Assembly: GCA_029001845.1 (NCBI GenBank)
Contig: JAREWP010000029.1
Span: 1-59,621 of the forward strand
From: Candidatus Magnetocorallium paracelense
GTDB taxonomy: Bacteria > Nitrospirota > Thermodesulfovibrionia > Thermodesulfovibrionales > Magnetobacteriaceae
Direction of reading: 5' to 3'
DNA length: 59,621 bases
Positions within the stretch are counted from its first letter, which is position 1; each line of letters begins with the position of its first letter. The translations under genes were made by a program, and so were the position numbers. The notes beneath the pieces were generated by a model, which saw only the letters and a list, made by a program, of their open reading frames with translations, was not told the DNA's origin and did not search any database. Shown here piece by piece: positions 1-10,218 of the stretch.

Positions 1-1
1 T

Positions 2-3000
2 CGCTTTTATGATGCAATGGAGAGGCTGAAGAGAGACGGTTATGAGATGTTTTTGGAGATCGGGCCGTCGCCGGTGTTGATCGGCATGGGGAGGAAGTGT
101 TACGGAGAGGGAGGCGTATGGCTGCCCGGTTTGCGTGAGGGGAGAGGAGAGAGGGCTCAGATGCTGGATACTCTCGGAGAGTTGTATGTAAGGGGAGAGG
201 AAACAGAGTGGAAGGGAGTTTACGGCGGATATGGAGGAAAGAGAGCCGTCCTTCCAAACTACCCTTTTCAGAGAAAGCGTTACTGGATTGAAGATGGTAA
301 AAAATCTGATTCTTCCTTATCTGCAAAGAAAGCAATGCTTAGAGGAAATGAAATTCATCCAATCCTTGGAAGAAGAATTCTTACTGCTTCAAAGGATATT
401 ATTTTTGAAAATATTGCGGACCGAAATTTTATTGCTTTTTTTAGTGATCATAAAGTATTCGATTATATCGTTCTGCCGGGATCAGCTTATGTGGAAATGG
501 CTCTAAAGGGGGGGGCTCTTATACTAAAAAGTGATAAACTTCTTATTGAAGATATAGTGATACTACAACCGGTAATACTTAAAGACGATGATCCGGCCAT
601 TATTCAGTTCATAATGTCCCCTGAGAAAGATGAGAGATATACTTTTAAAGTTTATACTTGTAAAATTGAAGGTGTAGATGAGATGGAACGTACCTGGACT
701 ATTCACTGCTCAGGAAAAATAATGGTATATAAGGGGGGAAATGAAGCAACGAATCCCGATCATAATTCATTACGGCAGAAAATCAGTAAGACTGTAAGCC
801 CTGAAACGCTTTATCGGATGTATGGCGATAGAGGTATCGTTTTTGGACCATCTTTCAGATGTGTTGAAAAATGTCATTTCAGCGATTCTGAGGCTCTGGC
901 CTGTGTGAGACAACAAAAAGAGAGTGATTACGATTTCCTGTTCCATCCGGTTCTCCTCGATTCGTGCTTTCAGGCATCGGGCCCTCTTTTAATGAATAAA
1001 GACAATGACAGCACCTGGCTCCTTGCCGGCATGGAAAGTTTCATGTTATCGGGCAGGCATGACAAAAACATATGGAGCCATGTAAGCGTTTCCAAAGTAT
1101 CAGACAATAGCGATATATATACAGCTGATTTTACAATTTATAATGAAAATCATGCTTTGACAGCTCTGATAAAGGGTGCTGTTTTTAAGCAACTGAAAAA
1201 GGAATTTTTCTTGAGCCCGGTACGGAATGCACCGGCAGATTATGTATATAAAGTCACGTGGAGAGAGAAAGAACACGGACATAGGGATATTTCATTGTCT
1301 ATGCCTGATAGTAAAGAAGCAACCCCTGTTGTTAACCGGAGTTACAGTAGGCTTCTCGATGGCATAGAGAGACTGAGTCTGTCATATATATTGGAAGCGT
1401 TTACCGGGTTAGGTCTGAAGTTTAGTATTGATGACAGGTATACAGTGAGTCGTTTAGCCTCCTCCTTAGGTGTAACGGATCGTCATGTAAGGTTGTTGCA
1501 GAGGCTGCTGGAGATATTGGCTGACGAGGGAATACTATATTCAAATGGTGACATTCTAACAGTCCTCTCCCGGCCCGTTGCCATGAACTCCGGGGAAATA
1601 TCTGACAAGATACTTAAAAACTACCCTGAAGCAGAAGTCGAACTGACACTCCTTAACAGATGCGGCGCCGGACTGGCGGATGTGCTGACAGGGAAGACAG
1701 ATCCTCTGGGATTACTTTTTCCTGAAGCCGACATAACGACGGCTTCTTCTTTATATCGTGATGCGCCCTCATTTGAGCCGATTAATCTTTTACTTAAAGA
1801 TGTCGTTTCAAAGTCCCTGGAAAATATCCCGGCCCATAAAAAGATCAAAATACTCGAAATCGGAGCAGGCACGGGAGGAACGACGGCTCACATACTTCCC
1901 CTGCTTTCCGGGAGGGATGCAGAGTATTTATTCACTGACATCACCTCGCTCTTTTTAACAAAGGCAAAGGAAAAGTTCAGTGACTATTCCTATATAAAAT
2001 ACAAAATACTGGATATCGAAAAGGACCCTTCTTTACAGGAATTCGGGAATATGAAGTTCGACTTAATAATTTCTTCAAACTGTTTTCACGCCACTGAAGA
2101 CCTTAAAGAGACTTTGAAACATGTCCTTAAACTGATTGACAATAACGGTAAACTGCTGCTCATAGAGGGAACCTCTCCCAGAAGGTGGATCGACCTCATC
2201 TTTGGTCTTCTCGAGGGGTGGTGGAGATTTAAGGACTCCGACTTGAGAGCTTCCTACCCTCTTCTTTCTCAATCTCAGTGGAGAGAGCTCCTTCATGAGT
2301 GTCAATTCAGGGATTCAATGGTCTTTTCACCTTATGAAAACGATAGAGACGCTCTGTTTTATCAATCCATCATCATGGCAAAGGGGACAAACAGAGTTGA
2401 AAGCGTAATCGTCGATCCAGGTTATTACTCTCTTATATTTGCAGACTCATCCGGTGTTGGCGAGATGCTTTGCCGTTTTTTTGAGGATAATGGCAGACCC
2501 TGTATAAAGGTGTATAAAGGTGATAGTTTCCGGCAGACCGGAGAGAATGGATATACAATGGACCCGGCAAATAAAGACGATTATAAAAGGCTTTTCAATT
2601 CTTGCAACCTTCCTTTGAGAGACATCATGCACTTCTGGAGCCTTGATGTTCACGAAATCGATAAGGATTTAGCGAACTCACTGACAGGAGGATGTAAAAG
2701 CTCTCTTTTTCTGATTCAGGCTCTTGCTTCCTCAAAGTATAAAAAACCGCCCGAATTATGGCTTGTCACTCACGGCGCTGTGGCAGTCAATGGACCTGAC
2801 AATAATAAAGCCCCCTTAATCCCTGTGCAGTCAACCCTGTGGGGGTTGGGGAGCGTAATAAATATGGAGCATTCCGAATTTCAATGCAGGCTTGTAGATA
2901 TTGACTCTGTCAGGGCCATTGACAGGGAGGGCAATATGAATAAAGCCGCCGATCTGTTTGCATTAAGTCGAAATTCCGACCTGAAAAAAGAGAGACACTT

Positions 3001-4300
3001 TGCTTTCAGAAACGGCCGATTGTACTCTTCAAGACTGATAAGAGACCACAGTCCGATAACAGATCGCTTCACTTTGAGATCGGATTGCACATATCTTATA
3101 ACAGGCGGTTTGGGAGGTTTGGGACTTAAGACTGCCCTGCGGCTGGCCGAAAACGGAGCAAAACATTTATTGCTTACAGGCAGAACCGCGTCTATAGAAA
3201 AGGCCGGAGACATTTTGACGCGCTTTGAGGATACCGGCGCAGAGATCAGTATAAAAAGCGCTGATGTCTCCGACCTGGAGAGCCTTAAAAACCTTATAAA
3301 TGAAGCAGAAAAGACAATGCCTTCTGTGAGAGGTATTATACATGCCGCCGGAGTATTTAATGACAGTCTTCTAATCGATCACCACTGGGAGTCGTTTGTC
3401 GATGTATTTAAAGCAAAGGTCTTTGGTTCGTGGAATCTGCACCTGGTCACAAAAGATATTTCTCTCGATTTTTTCGTGCTCTATTCATCCTTTACATCTA
3501 TGGTCGGATTACCGGGGTTGGGAAATTATGTGGCTGCCAACGCCTTTTTGGACTCCCTGGCTCAATACAGACGCAGCAGTGGCCTGCCCGGAACGAGTAT
3601 AAACTGGGGGCCCTGGACAGATACAGGCATGGCGGAAGCAGTAGGAGAAAGGCGCAAAAACCAATGGGTGACACAGGGAATAGAAACAATCGATCCTGCC
3701 GATGCATTGAACTTACTTGAGGGAGTGATGCATTCAGGGGTATCACAGGCCGGTCTTTTCTCTATTGAGTGGGCAAAGTTTATGAACCACTTCTCAAAGG
3801 AACAATTATCTCCCTTTTTTGCAGAGGTAATTCCTGAAAGTATCGAAACAGAAAAGGCAGGACTCTCTTTTACAGAGGCGTTTTATACTGCTGAAAAGGA
3901 TAAAAGAAAAGTCATACTCACAGATATTCTATTGGAACTAACTGCAAAAATCCTGGGATTCGATTCTACAAAAGGAATTGAAACAGATCAGGGTTTCTTT
4001 CAAATGGGAATGGATTCATTAACGTCCATGGATCTGCGAACCAGACTCCAGACAGCAATAGAACAACCCTTACCGGCGACTCTTACATTTAAGTATCCAA
4101 CGATTGAAGCAATAGCAGATTACCTTCTCGATCATGTGCTTACGGAAAATTTTGAAGACCGAGAGAATGACAGGGATTCCGATTACAGTACTGAAACAGC
4201 AGACGTGAACATGGAAGAAGAAATGGAAGAAGAAAAGCTAGATGAATCGGTGGAAAAAGAGCTTGAGGAATTGGAGCGATTATTGAAGGATGGGGAATGA
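2..4300 (+). CDS. Type I modular polyketide synthase, C-terminal part (AT end-DH-cMT-KR-ACP), 5' partial
   Basis: The frame is open from base 2, so the gene begins outside the window. Residue numbers count from the Met at base 17. The first ~90 residues are the end of an acyltransferase (FLEIGPSPVL) and the post-AT linker (YPFQRKRYW). A dehydratase follows, with catalytic His145 in SDHKVFDYIVLPG and Asp near 314 in HPVLLDSCFQ. A C-methyltransferase has LEIGAGTGGTT near 611. A ketoreductase has the Rossmann motif ITGGLGGLG near 1023 and the active-site run GNYVAANAF near 1170. The ACP has the phosphopantetheine Ser in MGMDSL near 1332. The acidic helical tail (last ~45 residues) resembles a docking element. 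There is no thioesterase, so the chain is probably passed to another protein. All visible catalytic motifs are intact, implying an alpha-methylated, beta-reduced and dehydrated extension. The product is unknown. Confidence 0.93.
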   Translation, partial: RFYDAMERLKRDGYEMFLEIGPSPVLIGMGRKCYGEGGVWLPGLREGRGERAQMLDTLGELYVRGEETEWKGVYGGYGGKRAVLPNYPFQRKRYWIEDGKKSDSSLSAKKAMLRGNEIHPILGRRILTASKDIIFENIADRNFIAFFSDHKVFDYIVLPGSAYVEMALKGGALILKSDKLLIEDIVILQPVILKDDDPAIIQFIMSPEKDERYTFKVYTCKIEGVDEMERTWTIHCSGKIMVYKGGNEATNPDHNSLRQKISKTVSPETLYRMYGDRGIVFGPSFRCVEKCHFSDSEALACVRQQKESDYDFLFHPVLLDSCFQASGPLLMNKDNDSTWLLAGMESFMLSGRHDKNIWSHVSVSKVSDNSDIYTADFTIYNENHALTALIKGAVFKQLKKEFFLSPVRNAPADYVYKVTWREKEHGHRDISLSMPDSKEATPVVNRSYSRLLDGIERLSLSYILEAFTGLGLKFSIDDRYTVSRLASSLGVTDRHVRLLQRLLEILADEGILYSNGDILTVLSRPVAMNSGEISDKILKNYPEAEVELTLLNRCGAGLADVLTGKTDPLGLLFPEADITTASSLYRDAPSFEPINLLLKDVVSKSLENIPAHKKIKILEIGAGTGGTTAHILPLLSGRDAEYLFTDITSLFLTKAKEKFSDYSYIKYKILDIEKDPSLQEFGNMKFDLIISSNCFHATEDLKETLKHVLKLIDNNGKLLLIEGTSPRRWIDLIFGLLEGWWRFKDSDLRASYPLLSQSQWRELLHECQFRDSMVFSPYENDRDALFYQSIIMAKGTNRVESVIVDPGYYSLIFADSSGVGEMLCRFFEDNGRPCIKVYKGDSFRQTGENGYTMDPANKDDYKRLFNSCNLPLRDIMHFWSLDVHEIDKDLANSLTGGCKSSLFLIQALASSKYKKPPELWLVTHGAVAVNGPDNNKAPLIPVQSTLWGLGSVINMEHSEFQCRLVDIDSVRAIDREGNMNKAADLFALSRNSDLKKERHFAFRNGRLYSSRLIRDHSPITDRFTLRSDCTYLITGGLGGLGLKTALRLAENGAKHLLLTGRTASIEKAGDILTRFEDTGAEISIKSADVSDLESLKNLINEAEKTMPSVRGIIHAAGVFNDSLLIDHHWESFVDVFKAKVFGSWNLHLVTKDISLDFFVLYSSFTSMVGLPGLGNYVAANAFLDSLAQYRRSSGLPGTSINWGPWTDTGMAEAVGERRKNQWVTQGIETIDPADALNLLEGVMHSGVSQAGLFSIEWAKFMNHFSKEQLSPFFAEVIPESIETEKAGLSFTEAFYTAEKDKRKVILTDILLELTAKILGFDSTKGIETDQGFFQMGMDSLTSMDLRTRLQTAIEQPLPATLTFKYPTIEAIADYLLDHVLTENFEDRENDRDSDYSTETADVNMEEEMEEEKLDESVEKELEELERLLKDGE

Positions 4301-4331
4301 GGTTACGATAAACCATCCTTTCCTCCTTTTC
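4286..4331 (+). terminator. Candidate terminator of the PKS gene
   Basis: An 8-bp stem, AAGGATGG (4286-4293) with CCATCCTT (4313-4320), spans the PKS stop codon and is followed by a pyrimidine-rich tail with a short T run. The 19-nt loop is long, so termination is likely but not strong. The rest of the gap up to 4493 shows only an 8-G homopolymer near 4473. Confidence 0.45.
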
Positions 4332-4493
4332 TATTATTTTCAGTCTTAGCTGGATTTATTGTGTTCTGAAATTAGAAGAGATTTGAAAAATTATTAAAGG
4401 AGTATAATAATTCATTCTATTGTTTAGAACTAAAATAGTCAATAAATTATTAACAGGGCAATTAAAAATGGCGGGGGGGGCAGGTTAAAAAAA

Positions 4494-6239
4494 CTACCTG
4501 TTTACTTCTTTCATTTTTTCGATTTTTTCCAAATTTCCTGCAGCTTCTTTATATTCGGGATTTATTTGTAACGCCTTTTTGAAGTATCGGGCGGAATCAT
4601 TGATTTTTCCTTTTTTGAAGAGGAGAATTCCCATATTGTTGTATGCTTCGATGTAATCCGGTTGTAAAGACAAGGCCTTTTTAAACATACTCTCAGCTTC
4701 CCTGAGCATCCCCCCCCTGACCAACATGGCGCCGATATTATTATACGCCTCTGCATAGCCGGGATCTATCTCTATTGCCTTTGTGTAGCCGGCAAAGGCC
4801 TTTTCATAATCCGCCATACCTGCATATACACCGCCAAGATTGTTGTATCCCTCTGCATAGTCCGGCTTAATACGCAGTACTTCAAGGTAGTGCATTTCTG
4901 CCTTTTTGAGTTCCCCTTTCTCGGAGTAGTGGAGGGCCAGGTTTCTGTGCATCATCAAATTATCGGGATTCACTTCCACTGAACGACGAAACAATGTTTC
5001 CGTGTCTTTCCAGTATGACGTCTGTAACCATGTTCCGTACATAAGCAGTAAAACAATTATCGTAACAGGTATGATGAGAACCTTATTCGGGACTTTCATC
5101 CTCTCTTTAATCTCCGCGCCTCCCCAAGAGATCATTATAAAAAGACCTGTAAGAGGGATGTAGGTATACCTGTCAGCCATTGCATAGGAGCCTGCCTGAA
5201 GCAGACCTATGACAGGGAAAAGCGTGCCTGTGTACCATAACCAGCCGGTTATCGCATATGGGTGTCTTCGTGCGATTGTAAAAGCGAATATGGAGAGTGT
5301 TATGAATAACACGGTTGCTGTTACTATTTCGGCGACAGTCAGTGTATTTCCCGGATGGGGGTAAAAGACAGCGAGGTTTACAGGGAAAAACATTTTTATT
5401 ATATAGGTCATATATGAGACAATTGCATTGGCTGCACGAAGCCCGAATGGCAGTATTTCCGATGTAGCCAGAGCATCCATTCTTTTATGCAGAAAAATCG
5501 TTATAATGCTGAAGATAACAGACAAGACGATAAAGGGGATTTTCTCGATCAGTAATTTTAAAATCACCTTTCCCTTATCTCCGCCAATTTTTACGTCAAA
5601 GCGCTTTAAAGGCCAGTAATCGATCAGTAAAAGTACAAAAGGTAATGTCACAAGCATTGGCTTAGACAGGAGGCTCATGATAAACAATGAAATCACTGTT
5701 AAATATCTCAGGAGCTTTCCTCTTTTAACGTAGAAAGAGTACGCCAGAAGGGTAAGGAAGAAAAAGAGGGTGCTCAGAAGGTCTTTACGCTCTGTAACCC
5801 AGGCCACTGACTCTACATGGAGAGGGTGGAGGGCGAAGAGAGAGGATACGATCGCACTTCTCCATATCGAGGAGGTCAAGTTATTCAGGAGCATGTACAA
5901 CAAAAGTGCGTTAATAATATGAAGTACGATGTTTGTCAGGTGAAATCCGCGGGGATTCAGACCGAACAACTCATAATCCGCCATAAAAGAGAGGCGCACA
6001 AAAGGATTCCAGTGCCCGTACACTTTTGCCGTAAAAGCCCATCGTATACTCTCCTTTGTTAAACCTTTTTGTACGTATTCGTTTTCAAATACATATATAT
6101 TGTCGTCGTAATTGACAAAACCGAAATCAGGGACCTGCCGGTATGCAATGAGTATAGACAAGATAAGGAACATCTGTATGATTAAAGATTTTTTTAAAGA
6201 TGAATTGGCGGAATGGGGATTTATATTTTTTGAAAGCAT
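4494..6239 (-). CDS. Polytopic membrane protein with C-terminal TPR repeats (TMTC/GT-C-like)
   Basis: The 581-residue product has an N-terminal membrane segment, a loop with FVNYDDNIYVFENEYVQKG, and then about nine further hydrophobic segments up to residue ~400. The last ~170 residues are tandem tetratricopeptide repeats (NPDNLMMHRNLALHYSEKG, PDYAEGYNNLGGVYA and similar). This layout is typical of bacterial TPR proteins related to GT-C glycosyltransferases and eukaryotic TMTC proteins. The acidic NYDD pair in the first loop is the best candidate active-site region. The substrate is unknown; a lipid-linked sugar donor would be usual for the fold. It is convergent with the PKS gene and separated by repeats from its right-hand neighbour. 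Confidence 0.8.
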   Translation of the reverse strand: MLSKNINPHSANSSLKKSLIIQMFLILSILIAYRQVPDFGFVNYDDNIYVFENEYVQKGLTKESIRWAFTAKVYGHWNPFVRLSFMADYELFGLNPRGFHLTNIVLHIINALLLYMLLNNLTSSIWRSAIVSSLFALHPLHVESVAWVTERKDLLSTLFFFLTLLAYSFYVKRGKLLRYLTVISLFIMSLLSKPMLVTLPFVLLLIDYWPLKRFDVKIGGDKGKVILKLLIEKIPFIVLSVIFSIITIFLHKRMDALATSEILPFGLRAANAIVSYMTYIIKMFFPVNLAVFYPHPGNTLTVAEIVTATVLFITLSIFAFTIARRHPYAITGWLWYTGTLFPVIGLLQAGSYAMADRYTYIPLTGLFIMISWGGAEIKERMKVPNKVLIIPVTIIVLLLMYGTWLQTSYWKDTETLFRRSVEVNPDNLMMHRNLALHYSEKGELKKAEMHYLEVLRIKPDYAEGYNNLGGVYAGMADYEKAFAGYTKAIEIDPGYAEAYNNIGAMLVRGGMLREAESMFKKALSLQPDYIEAYNNMGILLFKKGKINDSARYFKKALQINPEYKEAAGNLEKIEKMKEVNR

Positions 6240-6283
6240 AATGGTGCACTATTATACTATAAAGACAGCTTCTCAGGTGAATA

Positions 6284-6419
6284 TCAATGTCATTCACTTA
6301 AGGAGCAAAGCACCTTCCGCCTTCATCGGCTAAACTCGAAGGCTCCGCTTCACTGCGCCTTCTCAAACATGACCCGCTTCCGTCGGAAGGTGCTTCACCA
6401 CTTAAGTGAATGGTATTGA
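6284..6419. repeat. Palindromic interspersed repeat (about 136 bp)
   Basis: Imperfect inverted arms: the left begins TCAAT..CATTCACTTAAGG and continues through GCAAAGCACCTTCCG; the right reads CGGAAGGTGCTTCACCACTTAAGTGAATG and ends ATTGA. The arms enclose about 65 bp. A single arm recurs near 32140-32166, so this is a repeat family. It lies between divergently oriented genes. No coding potential is seen. Confidence 0.75.
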
Positions 6420-6573
6420 GGTGAACACTCAAAAGGTCAAAGCCTTTGTGTGTTACTATTGAGAAAACATGGGATTACCTGATAGAATTAATTGAACTCA
6501 GGGAAACCCCGGTGATTTCAAATCATAGTCCCCTGATCCCTGTGAAGGGTTGTTCAACTTTTTTGATATAATT

Positions 6574-7056
6574 ATGAGTAACAGCTGCGATATACGCTCT
6601 ATCACTCCTGATTTAGTCTTATATGACGCTTATGAGTCAGGAGAGGCGCATAAAGTATTGTTTGAATTGCCCGACAAGAAATACCGCTTACACAGGGGCA
6701 AGCTTATAGAAAATCTCATCTCTTTCTCAGAGGAGGGCGTATCGAAAATCGATCTCTCTCTCCTGTGGGAAAATATTATCAGACTTTCGTCATGGAAGGA
6801 TTTTCCCGATATAAATGATCTTATTCAGGCATTGCAATCAGCAGGCGCTGAAGGGCGTGATATCGAAACGATCTCGAATATGTCACCTGCCGGACATTTT
6901 TTATATTTTTACGATAGTCGTAAACATGATATTCTCAGGAGATTATGTTCTTATGCAAAACGAAGGGCGGAGTTCGAACTCTATGAGAGCGGATTATCGA
7001 TTACATGCCACCTTGTCACTGTCAATGAAGGAATCATCGTTGCCAGCAGCCTGTGA
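6574..7056 (+). CDS. Hypothetical cytoplasmic protein
   Basis: The 160-residue product from ATG 6574 has no family I recognise. An in-frame TTG at 6550 directly after GAAGGG is an alternative start. No signal peptide or membrane segment is visible. Notable stretches are VLYDAYESGEAHKVLFEL near the start and a basic region RRLCSYAKRRAEFELYESG near the C-terminus. It ends 44 bp before yacG on the same strand, so the two may be co-transcribed. Codon use looks like that of neighbouring real genes. Confidence 0.6.
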   Translation: MSNSCDIRSITPDLVLYDAYESGEAHKVLFELPDKKYRLHRGKLIENLISFSEEGVSKIDLSLLWENIIRLSSWKDFPDINDLIQALQSAGAEGRDIETISNMSPAGHFLYFYDSRKHDILRRLCSYAKRRAEFELYESGLSITCHLVTVNEGIIVASSL

Positions 7057-7100
7057 AGATTTCAACCGTCTCCGTGAGAGACAAAAATGAGTAAAGAAAT

Positions 7101-7286
7101 ATGAAAGTGAAATGTCCCGGTTGCGGTAAAGAAAGTCAATGGAACGGTAATCCCTTCAGACCGTTTTGCTCAGAGAGATGCAAAATTATGGATATCGGAG
7201 CCTGGGCGGATGAGGCATATGTGATCGAAGGAAAACCCGAAGAAGATGAGGACGAAAATTCTGCAATCGAAAATGGTGAAGGATAG
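7101..7286 (+). CDS. yacG: YacG-type zinc-binding DNA gyrase inhibitor
   Basis: This 61-residue protein has the YacG zinc site: CPGC at residues 5-8 and CSERC at 23-27. The family hallmark IDIGAWA appears here as [11 protein letters not shown]. In E. coli YacG binds the GyrB C-terminal region and inhibits gyrase. The acidic tail is usual for the family. The start is fixed by the immediate MKVKCPGC beginning. Confidence 0.92.
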   Translation: MKVKCPGCGKESQWNGNPFRPFCSERCKIMDIGAWADEAYVIEGKPEEDEDENSAIENGEG

Positions 7287-7458
7287 AAAAAAGCTTAGTA
7301 TAATCGGAGCCGCTGTGATATTATTAAAGAGTGATATTTAAAGGAGCAAACGTCCATGAACCTCCGGATCACCACAAAACATGAAAATATATAGTGATTG
7401 AAGAACATGGTATCTTTAACAACGAAGCTACCAAGGACTTATTTTCGGGATAAATTCA

Positions 7459-10155
7459 ATGAAAAAGCAATTATTTCTATTTTTTTTAATCCTCTTTATT
7501 CTCTTACAGATTACATCGGCAGTGATTTGCGCAGAAACCTATTCCCCCGTCTTTCCCGGGCGCTTCTTTATTGTAGATCGCAGCAGTCTTTACGATGACA
7601 ATCATAATGAGCTTGGCAATGGAGGCTTTGAACTTGAAACAAACGGTACGCCCGACTACTGGGAAATCGATGTTTTAAGCGGTTCGCCAAAGACAACCGT
7701 TGTTCACAGAGAAGACGGGCAAGGCAGAGCATTTCAGGTTACTGCATTGGAGGAGGATGACTTTATTTTACTTAAAAGCGAAAGCATTCTTATTTCTTCC
7801 CGGGCAGAGAGATTTTATATCGCATTTAAGGTAAAAACCGACTTTGCTGTTATAGATAGGGAGTGGGAAACAGGTATACGTCTCTTTGCACAGTGGACCT
7901 TATCCGATGGAAATTACATAACCGAAGATGTGACTCGAGTAACTCATTCATTTTATTCATGGCAACCCTTTTTTGTCGACACCTCGGTTCCTGCCAATGC
8001 CGTATCTCTGCAACTGGGTCTCGAAATCGGCGGACTTGTGCCAAATACAACCACCTCTCATACTCTTTGGGTAGATGACATTCTCCTGTTCCCGGAGCCT
8101 TCTGCTTTAAGCCCGGTTCCTGTTCAAGGGAGAATAACCAAAGAAATTGACAATATTTTACATTTCAGCGGAAAGGCGGAAGGGCGTTGCGGTGAGTATG
8201 CTGTTACGGCAATATTTAAACCTTTCATAAACAGCATCTCCGGAGAGGGTGAAGTAAGTGGCGAGATATCCAAAGGACCGGGCTGTGACATTCCTGTGGA
8301 TATTATATATGCAATTAAAATAGACGCCGACAGGGGGCGAATCTATTATGATATTTCAAGAAAGGAAGAGGTTACAGAGGAGAAAGATATCTATGAAGAT
8401 CCCTATTCCGCCGATTTTTACTCCACATTGACAATGAGTCGCCTTCCATTGAACTCCCTGACAACAACCACAGGCAGCAGTCTCTCTCTCGCTGTTTCCC
8501 TTGATAGTCCGGGAATTTTCCTTTTCCGTTATGACAATGCTTTAAAGCGTTTCGGAATCATTTATCCTCTGGGTCTGAAGAGCGGAGATAAGTACGGAGC
8601 GACTGCTTTCAAACACTATATCATGCGCTCTGAAACCGGCTCTTTAGAAAAAAGCGATACAGCCTATCGTGAATTCTGGCAAAGATACACCGACGAAATA
8701 GAGAGACACCATTTTTTATCAAAACGATCCGTCCCGCGTCCCGTAGGCTCTCAGCTTTCGGCTCTTTTTGATAACAGCGACATGGACATCTCTCCCCTTT
8801 TACCCGATCTTGCCGGCTTACTAAAGGACTTTGGTATTCAGTGGGCCCAAAATCCCCTTATCTCGCCTCTTCCCGATCGAATGTTCGAACAGGTAGAGTC
8901 GTACGATCTTGAATTGCTTAATTATGACTATCCCTGGATTTTTGAAAAGAGAATGTCAGAGTCAACGGAACCGCCTCCTTCCTATGATGAAATCGATTTT
9001 GTAGTCAAAGAAACAGCAGGCAGTGATGGAGATACAACGTTTAAAAAGCTTGAAACCATTCAGGCTCAACAGGTATTGCACGATGCCAGAGGGGATATGC
9101 TCGTTAATCGTGTATATTCACCGGACTTTGCTCTGGGAAACTGGCTGATTCGCTTACCTGTGCAAACAGGGCCTCTGTTGTCTCCTTATTTTGAGACAAT
9201 TATGAGCGAAAAGTATATCCCTGCCTTCACAGAGGGCGATACAACAACCTTGACGAGCAAACCTCGTATTAATGGTATTGTATTTGACGGTTTTATGAAG
9301 GAATCCAAAGTATTGAATTGCAGTGAAGAAAATACAGCCATTGCCCCATTTATCTATAATCCCAACGACGGAACGATATGTTCTTATATCCCCGTGGCAA
9401 ATGTAGAGTATATCAGAGTAATCAGGAGGGAATTCGACAAATCCGGTTTGGAGGACAAAGTGATGGCAGGCAACCTCAACCAGCTTGGCCCGGCTCTGTT
9501 CGGTATGCCTTTCCTGGACACAGCCGTATGGGAGGCGACGCCTCTTTCCGGTACGAATTTCGGTTACAGCGAAATGAACGCAAGGAGAATGATGTTTTCT
9601 CATAAAAAAATCGGAGTTATAGATAAGACGGATTGGTGTGCTCTGCCGGAAACTCACATTAGAAGATTTATTGAGACAGTAGCACTTCTGGGAATCTATC
9701 CGAATCTGATGAATTTTATCACCCCGCCGGAATGCCTGCTTGAAACGGATCGGCAGCTGGAAATACGTAAGATTCTTTCGGAAATAATCCCTGTTTTAGA
9801 CGATATGAATGAAGGCCAATGGCAAATTATACCACATGCAAGAATAAAAGATGCCATTGCGACTGAGACATCAATGGAATCTTTAAGAATAGAGCGATTC
9901 GGACAGAGGCCGCCTTATTTCTTTACTGTACTGAATAATCCGGATGGTCTGTTGGACGAAAGTACTGCTCAGGGGCGCAATGTTACTTTATCGATAGATT
10001 TGAATGCCTTGGAATCGGTCGACTCTCCTGTCGTGGAAATTGCATACGGAGAAATAGAGCCTGTTGCTGTAGAAGTCAAGGACACCGGCCTTGAAATAAA
10101 TTTTTATTTGAATCCGTTATATGGCGCAATATTCAAAATCAACAATAAGCAATAG
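7459..10155 (+). CDS. Large secreted protein with possible N-terminal carbohydrate-binding module
   Basis: The 898-residue protein starts with a clear signal peptide (MKKQLFLFFLILFILLQITS, probable cleavage near residue 25). Residues ~50-210 begin with GNGGFELETNGTPDYWEID and end with LWVDDILLF, the usual start and end of CBM4/9-like galactose-binding jelly-roll modules. The remaining ~690 residues contain many Trp, Tyr and Asp residues and read like a glycan-active or structural extracellular domain, but I recognise no catalytic family. No membrane anchor is seen at the C-terminus. The gene stands alone: 172 bp after yacG and convergent with rnpB. The exported location is well supported; the function is not. 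Confidence 0.75.
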   Translation: MKKQLFLFFLILFILLQITSAVICAETYSPVFPGRFFIVDRSSLYDDNHNELGNGGFELETNGTPDYWEIDVLSGSPKTTVVHREDGQGRAFQVTALEEDDFILLKSESILISSRAERFYIAFKVKTDFAVIDREWETGIRLFAQWTLSDGNYITEDVTRVTHSFYSWQPFFVDTSVPANAVSLQLGLEIGGLVPNTTTSHTLWVDDILLFPEPSALSPVPVQGRITKEIDNILHFSGKAEGRCGEYAVTAIFKPFINSISGEGEVSGEISKGPGCDIPVDIIYAIKIDADRGRIYYDISRKEEVTEEKDIYEDPYSADFYSTLTMSRLPLNSLTTTTGSSLSLAVSLDSPGIFLFRYDNALKRFGIIYPLGLKSGDKYGATAFKHYIMRSETGSLEKSDTAYREFWQRYTDEIERHHFLSKRSVPRPVGSQLSALFDNSDMDISPLLPDLAGLLKDFGIQWAQNPLISPLPDRMFEQVESYDLELLNYDYPWIFEKRMSESTEPPPSYDEIDFVVKETAGSDGDTTFKKLETIQAQQVLHDARGDMLVNRVYSPDFALGNWLIRLPVQTGPLLSPYFETIMSEKYIPAFTEGDTTTLTSKPRINGIVFDGFMKESKVLNCSEENTAIAPFIYNPNDGTICSYIPVANVEYIRVIRREFDKSGLEDKVMAGNLNQLGPALFGMPFLDTAVWEATPLSGTNFGYSEMNARRMMFSHKKIGVIDKTDWCALPETHIRRFIETVALLGIYPNLMNFITPPECLLETDRQLEIRKILSEIIPVLDDMNEGQWQIIPHARIKDAIATETSMESLRIERFGQRPPYFFTVLNNPDGLLDESTAQGRNVTLSIDLNALESVDSPVVEIAYGEIEPVAVEVKDTGLEINFYLNPLYGAIFKINNKQ

Positions 10156-10165
10156 TATCTCAATA

Positions 10166-10193
10166 CCGGCATTGCCGGAATTAAGTACTTTTT
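10166..10193 (+). terminator. Short hairpin after the secreted-protein gene
   Basis: CCGGC-ATT-GCCGG (10166-10178) forms a tight 5-bp GC hairpin. A five-T run follows only after a 9-nt gap. It may end the upstream gene on the plus strand. It also lies just past the 3' end of rnpB on the minus strand. Confidence 0.35.
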
Positions 10194-10218
10194 AACACAT
10201 GATAGATAAGGAATAAAA

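Noticed and set aside
9154-9657. 167-codon minus-strand frame inside the large secreted-protein gene
   Set aside because: It lies fully antisense to a well-supported gene; Arg/His/Cys-rich composition is typical of a shadow frame.
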